From positions 1-41,264 of the forward strand of contig PHBW01000024.1 of assembly GCA_002840715.1 (NCBI GenBank): a stretch of DNA of 41,264 nucleotides. Reading direction: 5' to 3'. Below are positions 7,260 through 14,180 of this stretch, one piece after another. The translations under genes were made by a program, and so were the position numbers. The stretch comes from Chloroflexi bacterium HGW-Chloroflexi-4 (GTDB lineage: Bacteria > Chloroflexota > Anaerolineae > Anaerolineales > Anaerolineaceae). Position 1 is the first letter of the stretch. The number at the start of each line of letters is the position of its first letter. A model generated the notes under the pieces. It ran no database searches. It was not told the origin of the DNA and worked only from the letters and a program-made list of their open reading frames with translations.

Positions 7260-7294
7260 GGTTGGCACTCTTGTAATTACTTTTTGTGCCAACC
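7260..7294. promoter_or_regulatory. Perfect 9-bp inverted repeat after yqeC
   Basis: GGTTGGCAC (7260-7268) and GTGCCAACC (7286-7294) with a 17-nt loop. It lies 30 bp past the yqeC stop and may act as its transcript end, though the flanking T tract is poor; an operator is the alternative. Confidence 0.4.
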
Positions 7295-7323
7295 GTGAAT
7301 TTTGTGGTTAATTTAGATTTTTA

Positions 7324-8067
7324 TCAATGACTTAATAAAGCTTCAGGGGCGTGTTTGACGCCGCCGATAATGATGCGGTCATACCCCCCGGCAAGCAACT
7401 CGGGGACGATGTATTCGATGATGGCGCGGGTGACCAAGTCTTCAGCCTGGTTGAAAAGCACGGCTTTCAAGGCACCCGGGGGGATGTTCTTCAGCCCGCC
7501 CAGCGGATGCAGGAGCATGTCGCGCACACTCTCGATGGTGATGGTCTGGCCTTCGAGCAAGCCGGTGAGCTCGGCGTACCGCCCGGCGCGGAAGACAGTC
7601 TGCTCATTGAGCGGATTACCCAGCGCGGAAGCCCCGACGACGATGATGACCTGGCGCGCCCAGGCAGGGATGGGGGGTTCGTGGTCGCCCGGCGCTTTGA
7701 GCGGGATGGAGCGCGAGCCGTCTGCCTCGAAGATGAGGTGCACGGCATTGTGTTCGGAGGCCAGACGGATTTCTTCAAGCAGTTCGGGCGTGGGGCTGTG
7801 CAGGCGACCATCGTTCGTTTCAGCGCCGGTGAGCAGGGTCACTTTTTGCTGCAGCCAGTGGGCTGGATTAATATCTTTTTCGGTTTCAAGCACACAATGC
7901 AGGTCAGCGATGGCGGTTTGATCGGTGCCGAGGTGTGTGGTGGTGGTGACCCAGGCGGCGCCCTCGACCTGGCGGGCAAGTGCGGCCATGGTGGAGGTCT
8001 TGCCCCCCGCCCCGACGACGGCGGTGCAGAGTGGAAAAGCAGGGTTTAACGCCTGAAGAAGGTTCAT
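7324..8067 (-). CDS. yqeC: Selenium-dependent molybdenum hydroxylase accessory protein YqeC
   Basis: A 247-residue P-loop protein of the YqeC family, found beside selenium-dependent molybdenum hydroxylases and thought to help mature their cofactor. The nucleotide-binding loop is GAGGKTS (residues 19-25). WVTTTTHL, LIFEADGSRSIPLKAPGDHEPPIP (the family signature, split here by length), VVGASALG and the C-terminal IIIGGVKHA follow. No hydroxylase, yqeB or selD gene is in the window, so its clients must be elsewhere. It supports the molybdenum theme of the left end. A -10 element ends only 7 nt before the ATG, so the transcript may be leaderless. No ribosome site is visible, which agrees. Confidence 0.88.
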   Translation of the reverse strand: MNLLQALNPAFPLCTAVVGAGGKTSTMAALARQVEGAAWVTTTTHLGTDQTAIADLHCVLETEKDINPAHWLQQKVTLLTGAETNDGRLHSPTPELLEEIRLASEHNAVHLIFEADGSRSIPLKAPGDHEPPIPAWARQVIIVVGASALGNPLNEQTVFRAGRYAELTGLLEGQTITIESVRDMLLHPLGGLKNIPPGALKAVLFNQAEDLVTRAIIEYIVPELLAGGYDRIIIGGVKHAPEALLSH

Positions 8068-8074
8068 GGGATTA

Positions 8075-8080
8075 ATTATA
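8075..8080 (-). promoter_or_regulatory. -10 element of yqeC, implying a leaderless mRNA
   Basis: On the minus strand TATAAT is followed by 7 nt and then the yqeC ATG, so transcription would begin at or within one base of the start codon. The -35 region is weak. Confidence 0.4.
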
Positions 8081-8185
8081 CAAGAGCCTAGATTTTATGC
8101 TTTGGGGTCATAACAGAGGAATAAATACTGACCTTAATTTTTTTTGTGTTTTTCCAATTTTTACGTGTTTATTGGGTTTAAACCC

Positions 8186-8214
8186 TTGACAACCGAAAAA
8201 CTCCGCGTTATATT
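8186..8214 (+). promoter_or_regulatory. Sigma-70 promoter of the ABC/GntR operon
   Basis: TTGACA (8186-8191), 17 bp, TATATT (8209-8214): a near-perfect housekeeping promoter. The inferred start point near 8221 falls inside the palindrome at 8214-8234. Confidence 0.8.
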
Positions 8215-8234
8215 GTGTATATACGATATACACA
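8214..8234. promoter_or_regulatory. Palindromic operator, probably for the YtrA-type GntR regulator
   Basis: TGTGTATAT and ATATACACA form a perfect 9-bp inverted repeat around ACG. It overlaps the last base of the -10 and the start point of the operon whose third gene encodes a YtrA-type GntR repressor. TGTGTA/TACACA-type half sites suit this subfamily. Autoregulation by promoter occlusion is inferred. Confidence 0.7.
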
Positions 8235-8253
8235 GTTCAAGGAGTTGTTCGTA

Positions 8254-9108
8254 ATGGAAATTCTATCGGTCAAGAATCTCAAAAAGCACTATCCACAGTT
8301 CGATCTCAAAGACGTCTCTTTCAGCCTCGAACAAGGCTATATCATGGGCTTCATTGGAAGCAACGGCGCAGGCAAGACTACCACGCTGAAATCAATGCTC
8401 GGCATGGTGCACAAAGACAGCGGCACGGTGAGCATGCTCGGCATGGATTTCGCTCAGCATGAACTTGAGATCAAGCAGCACATCGGATTTATGTTCGGCG
8501 GGGTGGATTACTACGCCAAGACGAAGATCCGCACGATCACGGATGTGGTGCGCAGGTTCTACCACGAGTGGGACGATTCGATCTATCAGAAGTACATGAA
8601 GCGCTTCGCCCTGGACGACAACAAGCGCCCCTCGGAACTTTCAAGCGGCATGCGCATCAAATATTCGCTGGTGCTCGCGCTTTCGCACCGCGCCAAGCTG
8701 CTGCTGCTGGATGAACCCACCAGCGGACTTGACCCCGTGGCGCGCGACAATCTGCTTGAACTCTTCCAGGAGTTCATCGAAGACGGCGAACGCAGCATCC
8801 TCTTTTCGACGCACATTACCAGCGACCTCGAAAAATGCGCTGACTATATCACCTATATTGAAAGAGGCTGCATCATCGAGAGCCGCACCAAGGACGACCT
8901 CCTGCAAGCCTACCGGCTGGTCAAGGGCACAAGCGAACAACTTGCCCCCCTGCAGGCGCGGCTGATCGCCAGCAAATCACACGCCTACGGTTTTAGCGGC
9001 TTGATCAAAACAGCCGAGCTTGACCCTGGCGACCGTCTTGAGATCGAAGAACCCACGCTCGAAGACATTATGATCTATTACGCCAAGAAAGAAGGCTTAA
9101 ATGAATAA
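8254..9108 (+). CDS. ABC transporter ATP-binding protein (YtrB/BcrA type)
   Basis: A 284-residue ATPase subunit of an ABC exporter or ABC-2 system. Walker A is GSNGAGKTT (near residue 37), the signature LSSGMRIKYSLVLAL, Walker B LLLLDEPTSGLDP and the switch histidine FSTHI. The C-terminal region of about 80 residues after the ATPase core ends in EPTLEDIMIYYAK, typical of this ABC-2 branch. The ATG at 8254 has AAGGAG (8239-8244) upstream; a TTG start in the operator is unlikely. First gene of a three-gene operon with a membrane subunit and a YtrA-type regulator, an arrangement known for cell-envelope stress or antibiotic-responsive transporters in Gram-positive bacteria. The substrate is unknown. 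Confidence 0.9.
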   Translation: MEILSVKNLKKHYPQFDLKDVSFSLEQGYIMGFIGSNGAGKTTTLKSMLGMVHKDSGTVSMLGMDFAQHELEIKQHIGFMFGGVDYYAKTKIRTITDVVRRFYHEWDDSIYQKYMKRFALDDNKRPSELSSGMRIKYSLVLALSHRAKLLLLDEPTSGLDPVARDNLLELFQEFIEDGERSILFSTHITSDLEKCADYITYIERGCIIESRTKDDLLQAYRLVKGTSEQLAPLQARLIASKSHAYGFSGLIKTAELDPGDRLEIEEPTLEDIMIYYAKKEGLNE

Positions 9109-9748
9109 CCTGCTCTATAAAGAACTCCGCCTGGTGATCCACCCGTTTTATTACCTCACCTCTCTGTTTGCCGCATTGATCCTGATCCCTTATTGGGTTT
9201 ATTTCGTAGCGCTGATGTACTTTTTGTTCATCGCCATCCCCAATATTTTTACGAACGCCAAGGCGCAAAACGACACCGGTTTTTCGGTGCTGCTGCCCGT
9301 CAAAAAAAGCGATGTGGTGAAAGCCCGCGTGACATCCATGGCAGCCCTTGAAATTCTGCAAATGGCCGTGGCCGCCATATTTGTTGCCATCAGCGTGGCG
9401 ATCAGTCCGAAAGGCAACGTTTTAATTGACGCCAACCTGGCCTATCTCGGCTGCGGGCTGCTGCTCTACGGACTTTTCAACCTGTTCTTTTTCCCGATGT
9501 ATTACAAGACCGGCCACAAGATCGGTATTCCGTTGATGGTGGGGTTAACTGTTTTCACCATCATCGGCGGCATCATCGAAGTGCTGGTGGTGACGGTGCC
9601 TGCCGTGGCCAAAGTGCTGGACGGGAACACGCCTTCAGCCCTGGTCAGCCAGATTCCGGTGCTGGCAGCAGGGATTGCACTGTTTGCCGGTCTCACCTGG
9701 CTGGCTTACCGTATGGCGGCAAAGAATTTTGAAGCGGTTGATCTTTAG
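9101..9748 (+). CDS. ABC-2 type transporter permease subunit
   Basis: A 215-residue integral membrane protein with about six hydrophobic segments: two near residues 14-50, one around 83-102, one around 112-130, one near 140-165 and one at 180-205. The loop after the second segment has the VLLPVKKSDVVKARV string common to ABC-2 permeases of the ABC2_membrane_5 type, which pair with YtrB-like ATPases. The ATG overlaps the end of the ATPase gene by 8 bp, which implies translational coupling. It starts MNNLLYKELRLVIHP, a typical cytoplasmic lead-in for this family. Confidence 0.82.
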   Translation: MNNLLYKELRLVIHPFYYLTSLFAALILIPYWVYFVALMYFLFIAIPNIFTNAKAQNDTGFSVLLPVKKSDVVKARVTSMAALEILQMAVAAIFVAISVAISPKGNVLIDANLAYLGCGLLLYGLFNLFFFPMYYKTGHKIGIPLMVGLTVFTIIGGIIEVLVVTVPAVAKVLDGNTPSALVSQIPVLAAGIALFAGLTWLAYRMAAKNFEAVDL

Positions 9749-9753
9749 AGCCT

Positions 9754-10125
9754 ATGGAAATCGTTATTTCGAACACCTCGGGAGACCCAATCTATCAGCA
9801 GATCTTTGAACAGATCAGCGCACAGATCATCAAGGGCAAATTGGCCAGCGACACCTGCCTGCCTCCGATCAGAACCGTGGCAAAGGAACTGCGCATCAGC
9901 GTGATCACGGTCAAGCGCGCCTGGGAAGAACTTGAACATGCCGGCCTGATTTACACAATGGCCGGCAAAGGCTGTTTTGTCACTCCGCTGCAGCCGAACG
10001 CGCTGGATGAAAAGCGCAGCCAGTTGGCAAGCGAAAAAATGGCCAAGGATATGGACTATTACAAAACCCTCGGTCTCTCGCTGGATGAGATCATCGCGAT
10101 GCTTAAGAAAGATTATGATTCGTGA
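9754..10125 (+). CDS. GntR-family transcriptional regulator, YtrA subfamily
   Basis: A 123-residue regulator with a winged helix (residues about 10-75): DPIYQQIFEQISAQIIKGKL, then LPPIRTVAKELRISVITVKR as the recognition region, and AGLIYTMAGKGCFV as the wing. The C-terminal extension is only about 45 residues, too short for a FadR or UTRA effector domain and typical of YtrA regulators. It follows the permease gene by 5 bp, so it is co-transcribed with the transporter it most likely controls. The perfect palindrome at 8214-8234 is its probable binding site. Confidence 0.9.
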   Translation: MEIVISNTSGDPIYQQIFEQISAQIIKGKLASDTCLPPIRTVAKELRISVITVKRAWEELEHAGLIYTMAGKGCFVTPLQPNALDEKRSQLASEKMAKDMDYYKTLGLSLDEIIAMLKKDYDS

Positions 10126-10131
10126 ATCGTG

Positions 10132-10173
10132 ATTCGGGATTAGTAATTCGGGATTAGTAATTAGGGATTAGGG
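10132..10173. repeat. Tandem 14-bp repeat, about three copies
   Basis: ATTCGGGATTAGTA occurs twice head to tail (10132-10145, 10146-10159), followed by an imperfect third copy (10160-10173, with GGGATTAGGGATT). It begins right after the GntR stop codon. GAATCGTGA near 10125 reappears inverted near 10200, so the block may fold as a large hairpin. Looks like a non-coding intergenic repeat element. Confidence 0.6.
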
Positions 10174-10222
10174 ATTGGTTGAGGGTTCACCACTCTCGGT
10201 TCACGATTCTCCATTCTCAATT

Positions 10223-10250
10223 CCGCGGTCTTCGCGCCCCCGAACCGCGG
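10223..10250. terminator. GC-rich hairpin after the ABC/GntR operon
   Basis: CCGCGGT (10223-10229) pairs with ACCGCGG (10244-10250) around a 14-nt loop. No clear T tract follows, so it may be part of the repeat element and not a classical terminator. Confidence 0.35.
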
Positions 10251-10328
10251 AGCGGTGAGAGGGGTCTGCTCTCAATTACCACATTAGAAAAAATTAATGT
10301 AGAATTAATTCCACTTATGGCTTAAGTC

Positions 10329-10360
10329 TACCGATAATAAACGTGGGACTTTTATCGGTA
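10329..10360. promoter_or_regulatory. Perfect 9-bp inverted repeat upstream of the corrinoid operon
   Basis: TACCGATAA (10329-10337) and TTATCGGTA (10352-10360) with a 14-bp spacer, 60 bp before the corrinoid protein start. Could be an operator or a leader hairpin; no cobalamin riboswitch features are seen. Confidence 0.4.
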
Positions 10361-10420
10361 TTCCACATAATTTGCAATCCGGTTATCATTGAACCCTAAC
10401 TTTATTGTTGAGGAGCCGGT

Positions 10421-11059
10421 ATGGAAAAGATCGTCAAAGAAATTTATGACGCCGTTGTCAACGGCAATGCCAGCGGGGTGAAAACCAAGGTTCAGGCCGC
10501 GCTGGATGCAGGCGTTAATATCGAATCTCTTTTAAATGAGGGCATGATCGCCCCCATGAAAGAGGTCGGCGAACTCTTTGAAACGGGAGAATACTTTGTA
10601 CCCGAGATGCTGATCGCCGCGCGTGCCATGCAAGCCGGCATGACCCTCATCCGCCCCGTGCTGCTCGCCCAAGATATCAAACCCATCGGCAAGGTGGTAA
10701 TCGGCACCGTTAAAGGGGATCTGCATGACATCGGCAAAAACCTGGTCAGCATGATGCTCGAAGGCGCCGGTTTTGAAATGATCGACCTCGGCACGGATGT
10801 TGCACCAGAGAAATTCGTTGAAGCCATCAATACACACAAACCTGATATCGTGGGCATCTCTGCCCTGCTGACCACCACCATGACCAACATGGATGCCACC
10901 TTGCGCTATTTTGAAGAGCACAAGGTACGCAACCAGGTGAAGGTGATCATCGGCGGCGCCCCCGTAACCCAGGCTTATGCCAACACCATCGGCGCGGACG
11001 GATATGCCCCCGACGCCAACCAGGCCGCCGCGCTTGCGCGTCAGTTGATGGCTGCCTAA
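10421..11059 (+). CDS. Methyltransferase cognate corrinoid protein (MtbC/MttC-like)
   Basis: A 212-residue cobalamin-carrying protein. Residues 1-85 form the helical cap (NIESLLNEGMIAPMKEVGELF, then FVPEMLIAARAMQAGM), and 90-212 form the B12-binding Rossmann domain with DLHDIG (100-105). His102 is the lower axial cobalt ligand of the DxHxxG motif. The GISALLTTTM serine segment and IIGGAPV loop complete the site. Family members shuttle methyl groups between a substrate-specific methyltransferase and an acceptor such as tetrahydrofolate. GAGGAG precedes the ATG. It is followed by DUF1638 and a RACE activator, but no MtaB, MttB or MtrH-type methyltransferase is in view. Confidence 0.92.
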   Translation: MEKIVKEIYDAVVNGNASGVKTKVQAALDAGVNIESLLNEGMIAPMKEVGELFETGEYFVPEMLIAARAMQAGMTLIRPVLLAQDIKPIGKVVIGTVKGDLHDIGKNLVSMMLEGAGFEMIDLGTDVAPEKFVEAINTHKPDIVGISALLTTTMTNMDATLRYFEEHKVRNQVKVIIGGAPVTQAYANTIGADGYAPDANQAAALARQLMAA

Positions 11060-11066
11060 AGAAAGA

Positions 11067-11822
11067 GTGACTTTGAGCCGTTTTTTGTGCATCTCTTGTG
11101 AAGTCTTCGCCCGGCCGCTTTATTCGCTTGCGGCCACATCACCGAATGTGATCGACATTCAGTTGATGCAGCGCAGCCTGCACGATGAGCCCAACAAGAT
11201 GCGGCCAAAACTGCAAAAGAAAATTGACCTGATGGAAGACCGCGGCTACGAGGCCGTGTTGTTAGGCTACGGATTATGCGGCAACGGCACGCTCGGCCTG
11301 CAAGCCCGCGAAGTTCCCATCGTCATCCCCCGCGTGCATGACTGCATCGCCATGCTGCTCGGCGACGCCAAACGCTACGCAGATGAATTTGAAAAGACCC
11401 CCGGCACCTACTGGTTCACCCAGGATTTCGCCGAACGCTCCGACGAGGAAGGCAAATTTCGCACACTCGGCCCCATCCCCGACGAGGCACTGGCCAAGCA
11501 GTATGAAGTTTTTGTCACCCAATACGGAAAAGACAACGCCGAATATCTGATCGAAACCCTCGGAAGCTGGCAGAGACGCTACAAGCGCGCCGCTTTTTTG
11601 GATATGGGCGTGCTTGAGCCTGACGGCTATAAGACCAAACTCGAAGCAGATTCAGAACGTTTCGATTGGGCCTATGAGACCATCAACGGCGATCTGAAAA
11701 TCCTGCGCGGATTGCTGAATGGCGATTGGACAAAAGACAACAAAAATTACATCGTCATCCCCCCAGGCAGCACCGTGGATATTACCTACGACAAGCATGT
11801 CTTCAGATGCACGCCAGGATGA
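11067..11822 (+). CDS. DUF1638 protein of the corrinoid module
   Basis: A soluble 251-residue protein of the DUF1638 family, often encoded beside corrinoid proteins and methyltransferases but of unknown biochemical function. Recognisable strings: FLCISCEVFARPLY at the start with two cysteines and a glutamate, VLLGYGLCGNGTLGL near residue 70, then IPRVHDCIAMLLG with conserved His and Cys. The Cys/His pattern (CISCE, GLCGNG, VHDC) suggests metal or corrinoid handling, which is my inference. The start is the GTG at 11067, 7 bp after the corrinoid gene; a TTG at 11073 is an alternative. Its stop overlaps the start of the next gene (ATGA), indicating coupling. Confidence 0.8.
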   Translation: MTLSRFLCISCEVFARPLYSLAATSPNVIDIQLMQRSLHDEPNKMRPKLQKKIDLMEDRGYEAVLLGYGLCGNGTLGLQAREVPIVIPRVHDCIAMLLGDAKRYADEFEKTPGTYWFTQDFAERSDEEGKFRTLGPIPDEALAKQYEVFVTQYGKDNAEYLIETLGSWQRRYKRAAFLDMGVLEPDGYKTKLEADSERFDWAYETINGDLKILRGLLNGDWTKDNKNYIVIPPGSTVDITYDKHVFRCTPG

Positions 11823-13636
11823 ATTCTCCGCAACAAATTGAAATAATAATTGAACCCTCCGGCCGCAGGCTCAACCTCACGGCTGGCGCCAACCTGCTGC
11901 ACGCTGCGCGTGAAGCCGGTCTGTCGGTTAACGCCGTGTGCGGCGGCAACGGCACCTGCGGTTCGTGCAAGGTCAAACTGATCAGCGGCGAGTTTTCAGA
12001 CATCACCCCAAAAGAAAACATCATGCAGCAAAAAGGCAGTTTATCCAAAGATGAACGCCTGGCCTGCATGACCTCCACCCTTTCGGACGGCAAGATACAC
12101 TTCGAGCCCGAGTCGCTGGCATCTGCCCAGCGCTTGCAGCTTGAAGGCGAACTCAACCTCATCACCCTCAACCCGGCAGTAAAAAGATTGGATATTGATC
12201 TTTCTACGGAACTTTCAGGCCAAAAACTTTCGGCGGCAGAAGGCGTGCGCGAGACGCTCAAGGTGAGCGGCTACCTGCACACCGACCTGCCTGAGACAAT
12301 GCTCCTTAAAATCAATGACTTATTAACACAGCACAACCAAAAAGCCGCGCTGGTGCTGAACGGCCATCAGATCGTGACCGCCCTGCCACTCGAACAGCAC
12401 ATGCTCGGCCTGGCTGTGGACCTGGGCACCACCAAGCTGGCTGCCTTTCTTGTGGATCTTGAGACCGGACAAACACTTGCCGCGGGCGGCGCGGTCAATC
12501 CGCAGGTGGCTTACGGTGAAGACGTGATCAGCCGCATCCAATTTACGGATGAGCATGCAGACGGCGCGGCTACCCTGCAATGCGCAGTGGTGGAGGGGTT
12601 GAACCTGTTGGCGACCGAACTGACGGCCAGAGTTGGATTAACCTCCGCCGCGATTGTGGACGGTGTGATCGCGGGCAACACCGCCATGCACCATCTGCTG
12701 GCCGGGCTGCCGGTGCACAACCTGGGCACCGCGCCTTACCATCCGTCTCAGGTGGATGCGATGACTTTTGCCGCCAGCGAGATTGGTTTGAAATGGGCAG
12801 AAAATGCAACAGTTTATCTGCCGCCCAATATTGCCGGCTTTGTGGGCGGAGATCACATTGCCATGCTACTGGCCACCCGCGCAAGGCATACACTCAAGAC
12901 CGTGGTGGCGTTGGATATCGGCACCAATACAGAGATCAGCCTGCTGCACAAAGGTAGACACCTGGCCTGTTCGAGTGCGTCCGGCCCGGCTTTTGAGGGC
13001 GCTCACATCCGCAGCGGATTGCGCGCCGTGCCAGGCGCGATTGAACGCGTGTTCATTGACGGGAGCGAAGTCAAGCTTCAAACGATTGAAGACCAACCAG
13101 CGGTAGGCATCTGCGGGTCAGGGATATTGGATGCCGTAGCTGAACTGCGGCGCAACGCCCTGATTGACCACCGCGGGGCGTTCAATAAGGAAGATTCACG
13201 CTTGAGCATGCATGACGGACAGCTGGAATTCATATTGGTCAACGCTGAAAACAGTGCGACGCACAAGGCAATCTCGCTAAACCGCCAGGATGTGCAGGAA
13301 ATTCAGCTCGCCAAAGCCGCCATCCGCTCGGGGATTGAGGTGTTGCTGCGTGAAGCGGACTGCGGCGCCGAGGATATTGACCTCTTTTTGGTGGCGGGTG
13401 CCTTCGGTACCTACCTTGACCTGGCCAACTGCCAGCGCATCGGTATGTTCCCTGAGCTTGCGCTCAAACGTTTCAGGCAGGTGGGCAACGCCGCCGGCAG
13501 CGGGGCGCGCGAACTGCTGCTCTCGATCGACAAACGAAGCGAAGCCGAATCCATGCTTGAGAAGATCGAGTATATCGAATTGACCACCGTCAAAGATTAT
13601 GTCGAGTTCTATATGGATGCCATCGGTTTAGGATAA
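11819..13636 (+). CDS. RACE protein: ferredoxin/ASKHA corrinoid activator
   Basis: About 605 residues. The N-terminal 100 residues are a plant-type 2Fe-2S ferredoxin domain with Cys41, Cys47, Cys50 (CGGNGTCGSC) and Cys83. A linker and an ASKHA-fold ATPase (DUF4445) follow: LAVDLGTTKLAAFLVD as phosphate 1, VALDIGTNTEI as the second, GICGSGILDAVAEL and LVAGAFGTYLDL. This is the layout of RamA-type reductive activators, which use ATP to return accidentally oxidised Co(II) corrinoid to Co(I). The ATG at 11819 overlaps the DUF1638 stop; an upstream in-frame codon would lengthen the protein by 31 unlike residues. It is the expected partner of the corrinoid protein two genes upstream. Confidence 0.9.
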   Translation: MNSPQQIEIIIEPSGRRLNLTAGANLLHAAREAGLSVNAVCGGNGTCGSCKVKLISGEFSDITPKENIMQQKGSLSKDERLACMTSTLSDGKIHFEPESLASAQRLQLEGELNLITLNPAVKRLDIDLSTELSGQKLSAAEGVRETLKVSGYLHTDLPETMLLKINDLLTQHNQKAALVLNGHQIVTALPLEQHMLGLAVDLGTTKLAAFLVDLETGQTLAAGGAVNPQVAYGEDVISRIQFTDEHADGAATLQCAVVEGLNLLATELTARVGLTSAAIVDGVIAGNTAMHHLLAGLPVHNLGTAPYHPSQVDAMTFAASEIGLKWAENATVYLPPNIAGFVGGDHIAMLLATRARHTLKTVVALDIGTNTEISLLHKGRHLACSSASGPAFEGAHIRSGLRAVPGAIERVFIDGSEVKLQTIEDQPAVGICGSGILDAVAELRRNALIDHRGAFNKEDSRLSMHDGQLEFILVNAENSATHKAISLNRQDVQEIQLAKAAIRSGIEVLLREADCGAEDIDLFLVAGAFGTYLDLANCQRIGMFPELALKRFRQVGNAAGSGARELLLSIDKRSEAESMLEKIEYIELTTVKDYVEFYMDAIGLG

Positions 13637-13676
13637 AAAAACAGGCTCACCAAATTAGGTGATGCCTGTATTTATT
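13635..13676. terminator. Bidirectional terminator between the RACE gene and glsB-like gene
   Basis: ACAGGCTCACC (13641-13651) pairs with GGTGATGCCTGT (13658-13669) with one bulged base. On the minus strand it is followed by seven T residues, a strong terminator for the leftward gene; on the plus strand the tail is ATTTATTGTTG. Confidence 0.8.
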
Positions 13677-13700
13677 GTTGTTGGTAAAAGAAAGAAAGTT

Positions 13701-13946
13701 TTACTTTCTTCTGATCATTCTCAGAATCAAAAGCAAAATGACCGCGCCAATGAAGGCTGTGACAATATCACCAAGCAGACCTGAGAACAGGCTGATGCCC
13801 AAGACACCAAAAAGCCAGCCACCCAAAAGACCGCCGACAATACCCACGAGGATCTTGCCGATCAATCCTAGGTTGATGCCTTTGATCACAGCGTCAGCCA
13901 GAAAACCCGCGATGGCTCCTACAATTATCCAGGTTAAAATGTTCAT
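13701..13946 (-). CDS. GlsB/YeaQ/YmgE-family stress-response membrane protein
   Basis: An 81-residue, very hydrophobic, glycine-rich protein with three transmembrane helices: ILTWIIVGAIAGFLAD, LIGKILVGIVGGLLGGWLFG and IVTAFIGAVILLLILRMI, ending in RRK. Length and glycine spacing match the transglycosylase-associated (GlsB/YeaQ) family. The role is uncertain; members are often induced by general stress. GGAG lies before the ATG. It is a single-gene unit, convergent with the corrinoid operon and sharing its terminator. Confidence 0.88.
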   Translation of the reverse strand: MNILTWIIVGAIAGFLADAVIKGINLGLIGKILVGIVGGLLGGWLFGVLGISLFSGLLGDIVTAFIGAVILLLILRMIRRK

Positions 13947-14131
13947 TTTTGTACTCCGTTGTGAATAATTTTATATTGATCATGGATCAATAATTTATTT
14001 GGGTAATACCTTTTCAACAATTCTATTGCAAAGAAATCGAGCGGGTATCACTTTATTTATTGTTGCATATTAATAACACCATAAAAGGATTTTCGCATCG
14101 ATATTTCGTAGTGTGAAACAGGGGGATTCGC

Positions 14132-14157
14132 TATAATTAATTTACATATGATCATAT
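14132..14157 (+). promoter_or_regulatory. -10 element and 12-bp palindrome upstream of the aminotransferase
   Basis: TATAAT (14132-14137) is followed by the perfect palindrome ATATGATCATAT (14146-14157), which would lie at about +3 to +14 of the transcript. The -35 region is weak. The palindrome is a possible repressor site. Confidence 0.4.
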
Positions 14158-14180
14158 TTTGACTCAAGGAGAAGATGGAA

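Larger units (their letters stand above)
6829..7323. other. Gene-poor spacer with a decayed-looking rightward reading frame
   Basis: No gene can be supported. A 113-codon frame is open at 6879-7220 but lacks a ribosome site, has mixed composition and resembles no family I know; it contains copy B of the diverged fragment. A perfect 9-bp inverted repeat lies at 7260-7294. This may be the remains of a lost gene or mobile element. Confidence 0.5.

Noticed and set aside
10132..10173. CRISPR array or telomere-like repeat
   Set aside because: The copies are contiguous, 14 bp long and without spacers; no cas gene is present.
10261..10420. Cobalamin riboswitch ahead of the corrinoid protein
   Set aside because: No B12-box-like sequence is visible and the leader is too short; only a 9-bp inverted repeat is seen.
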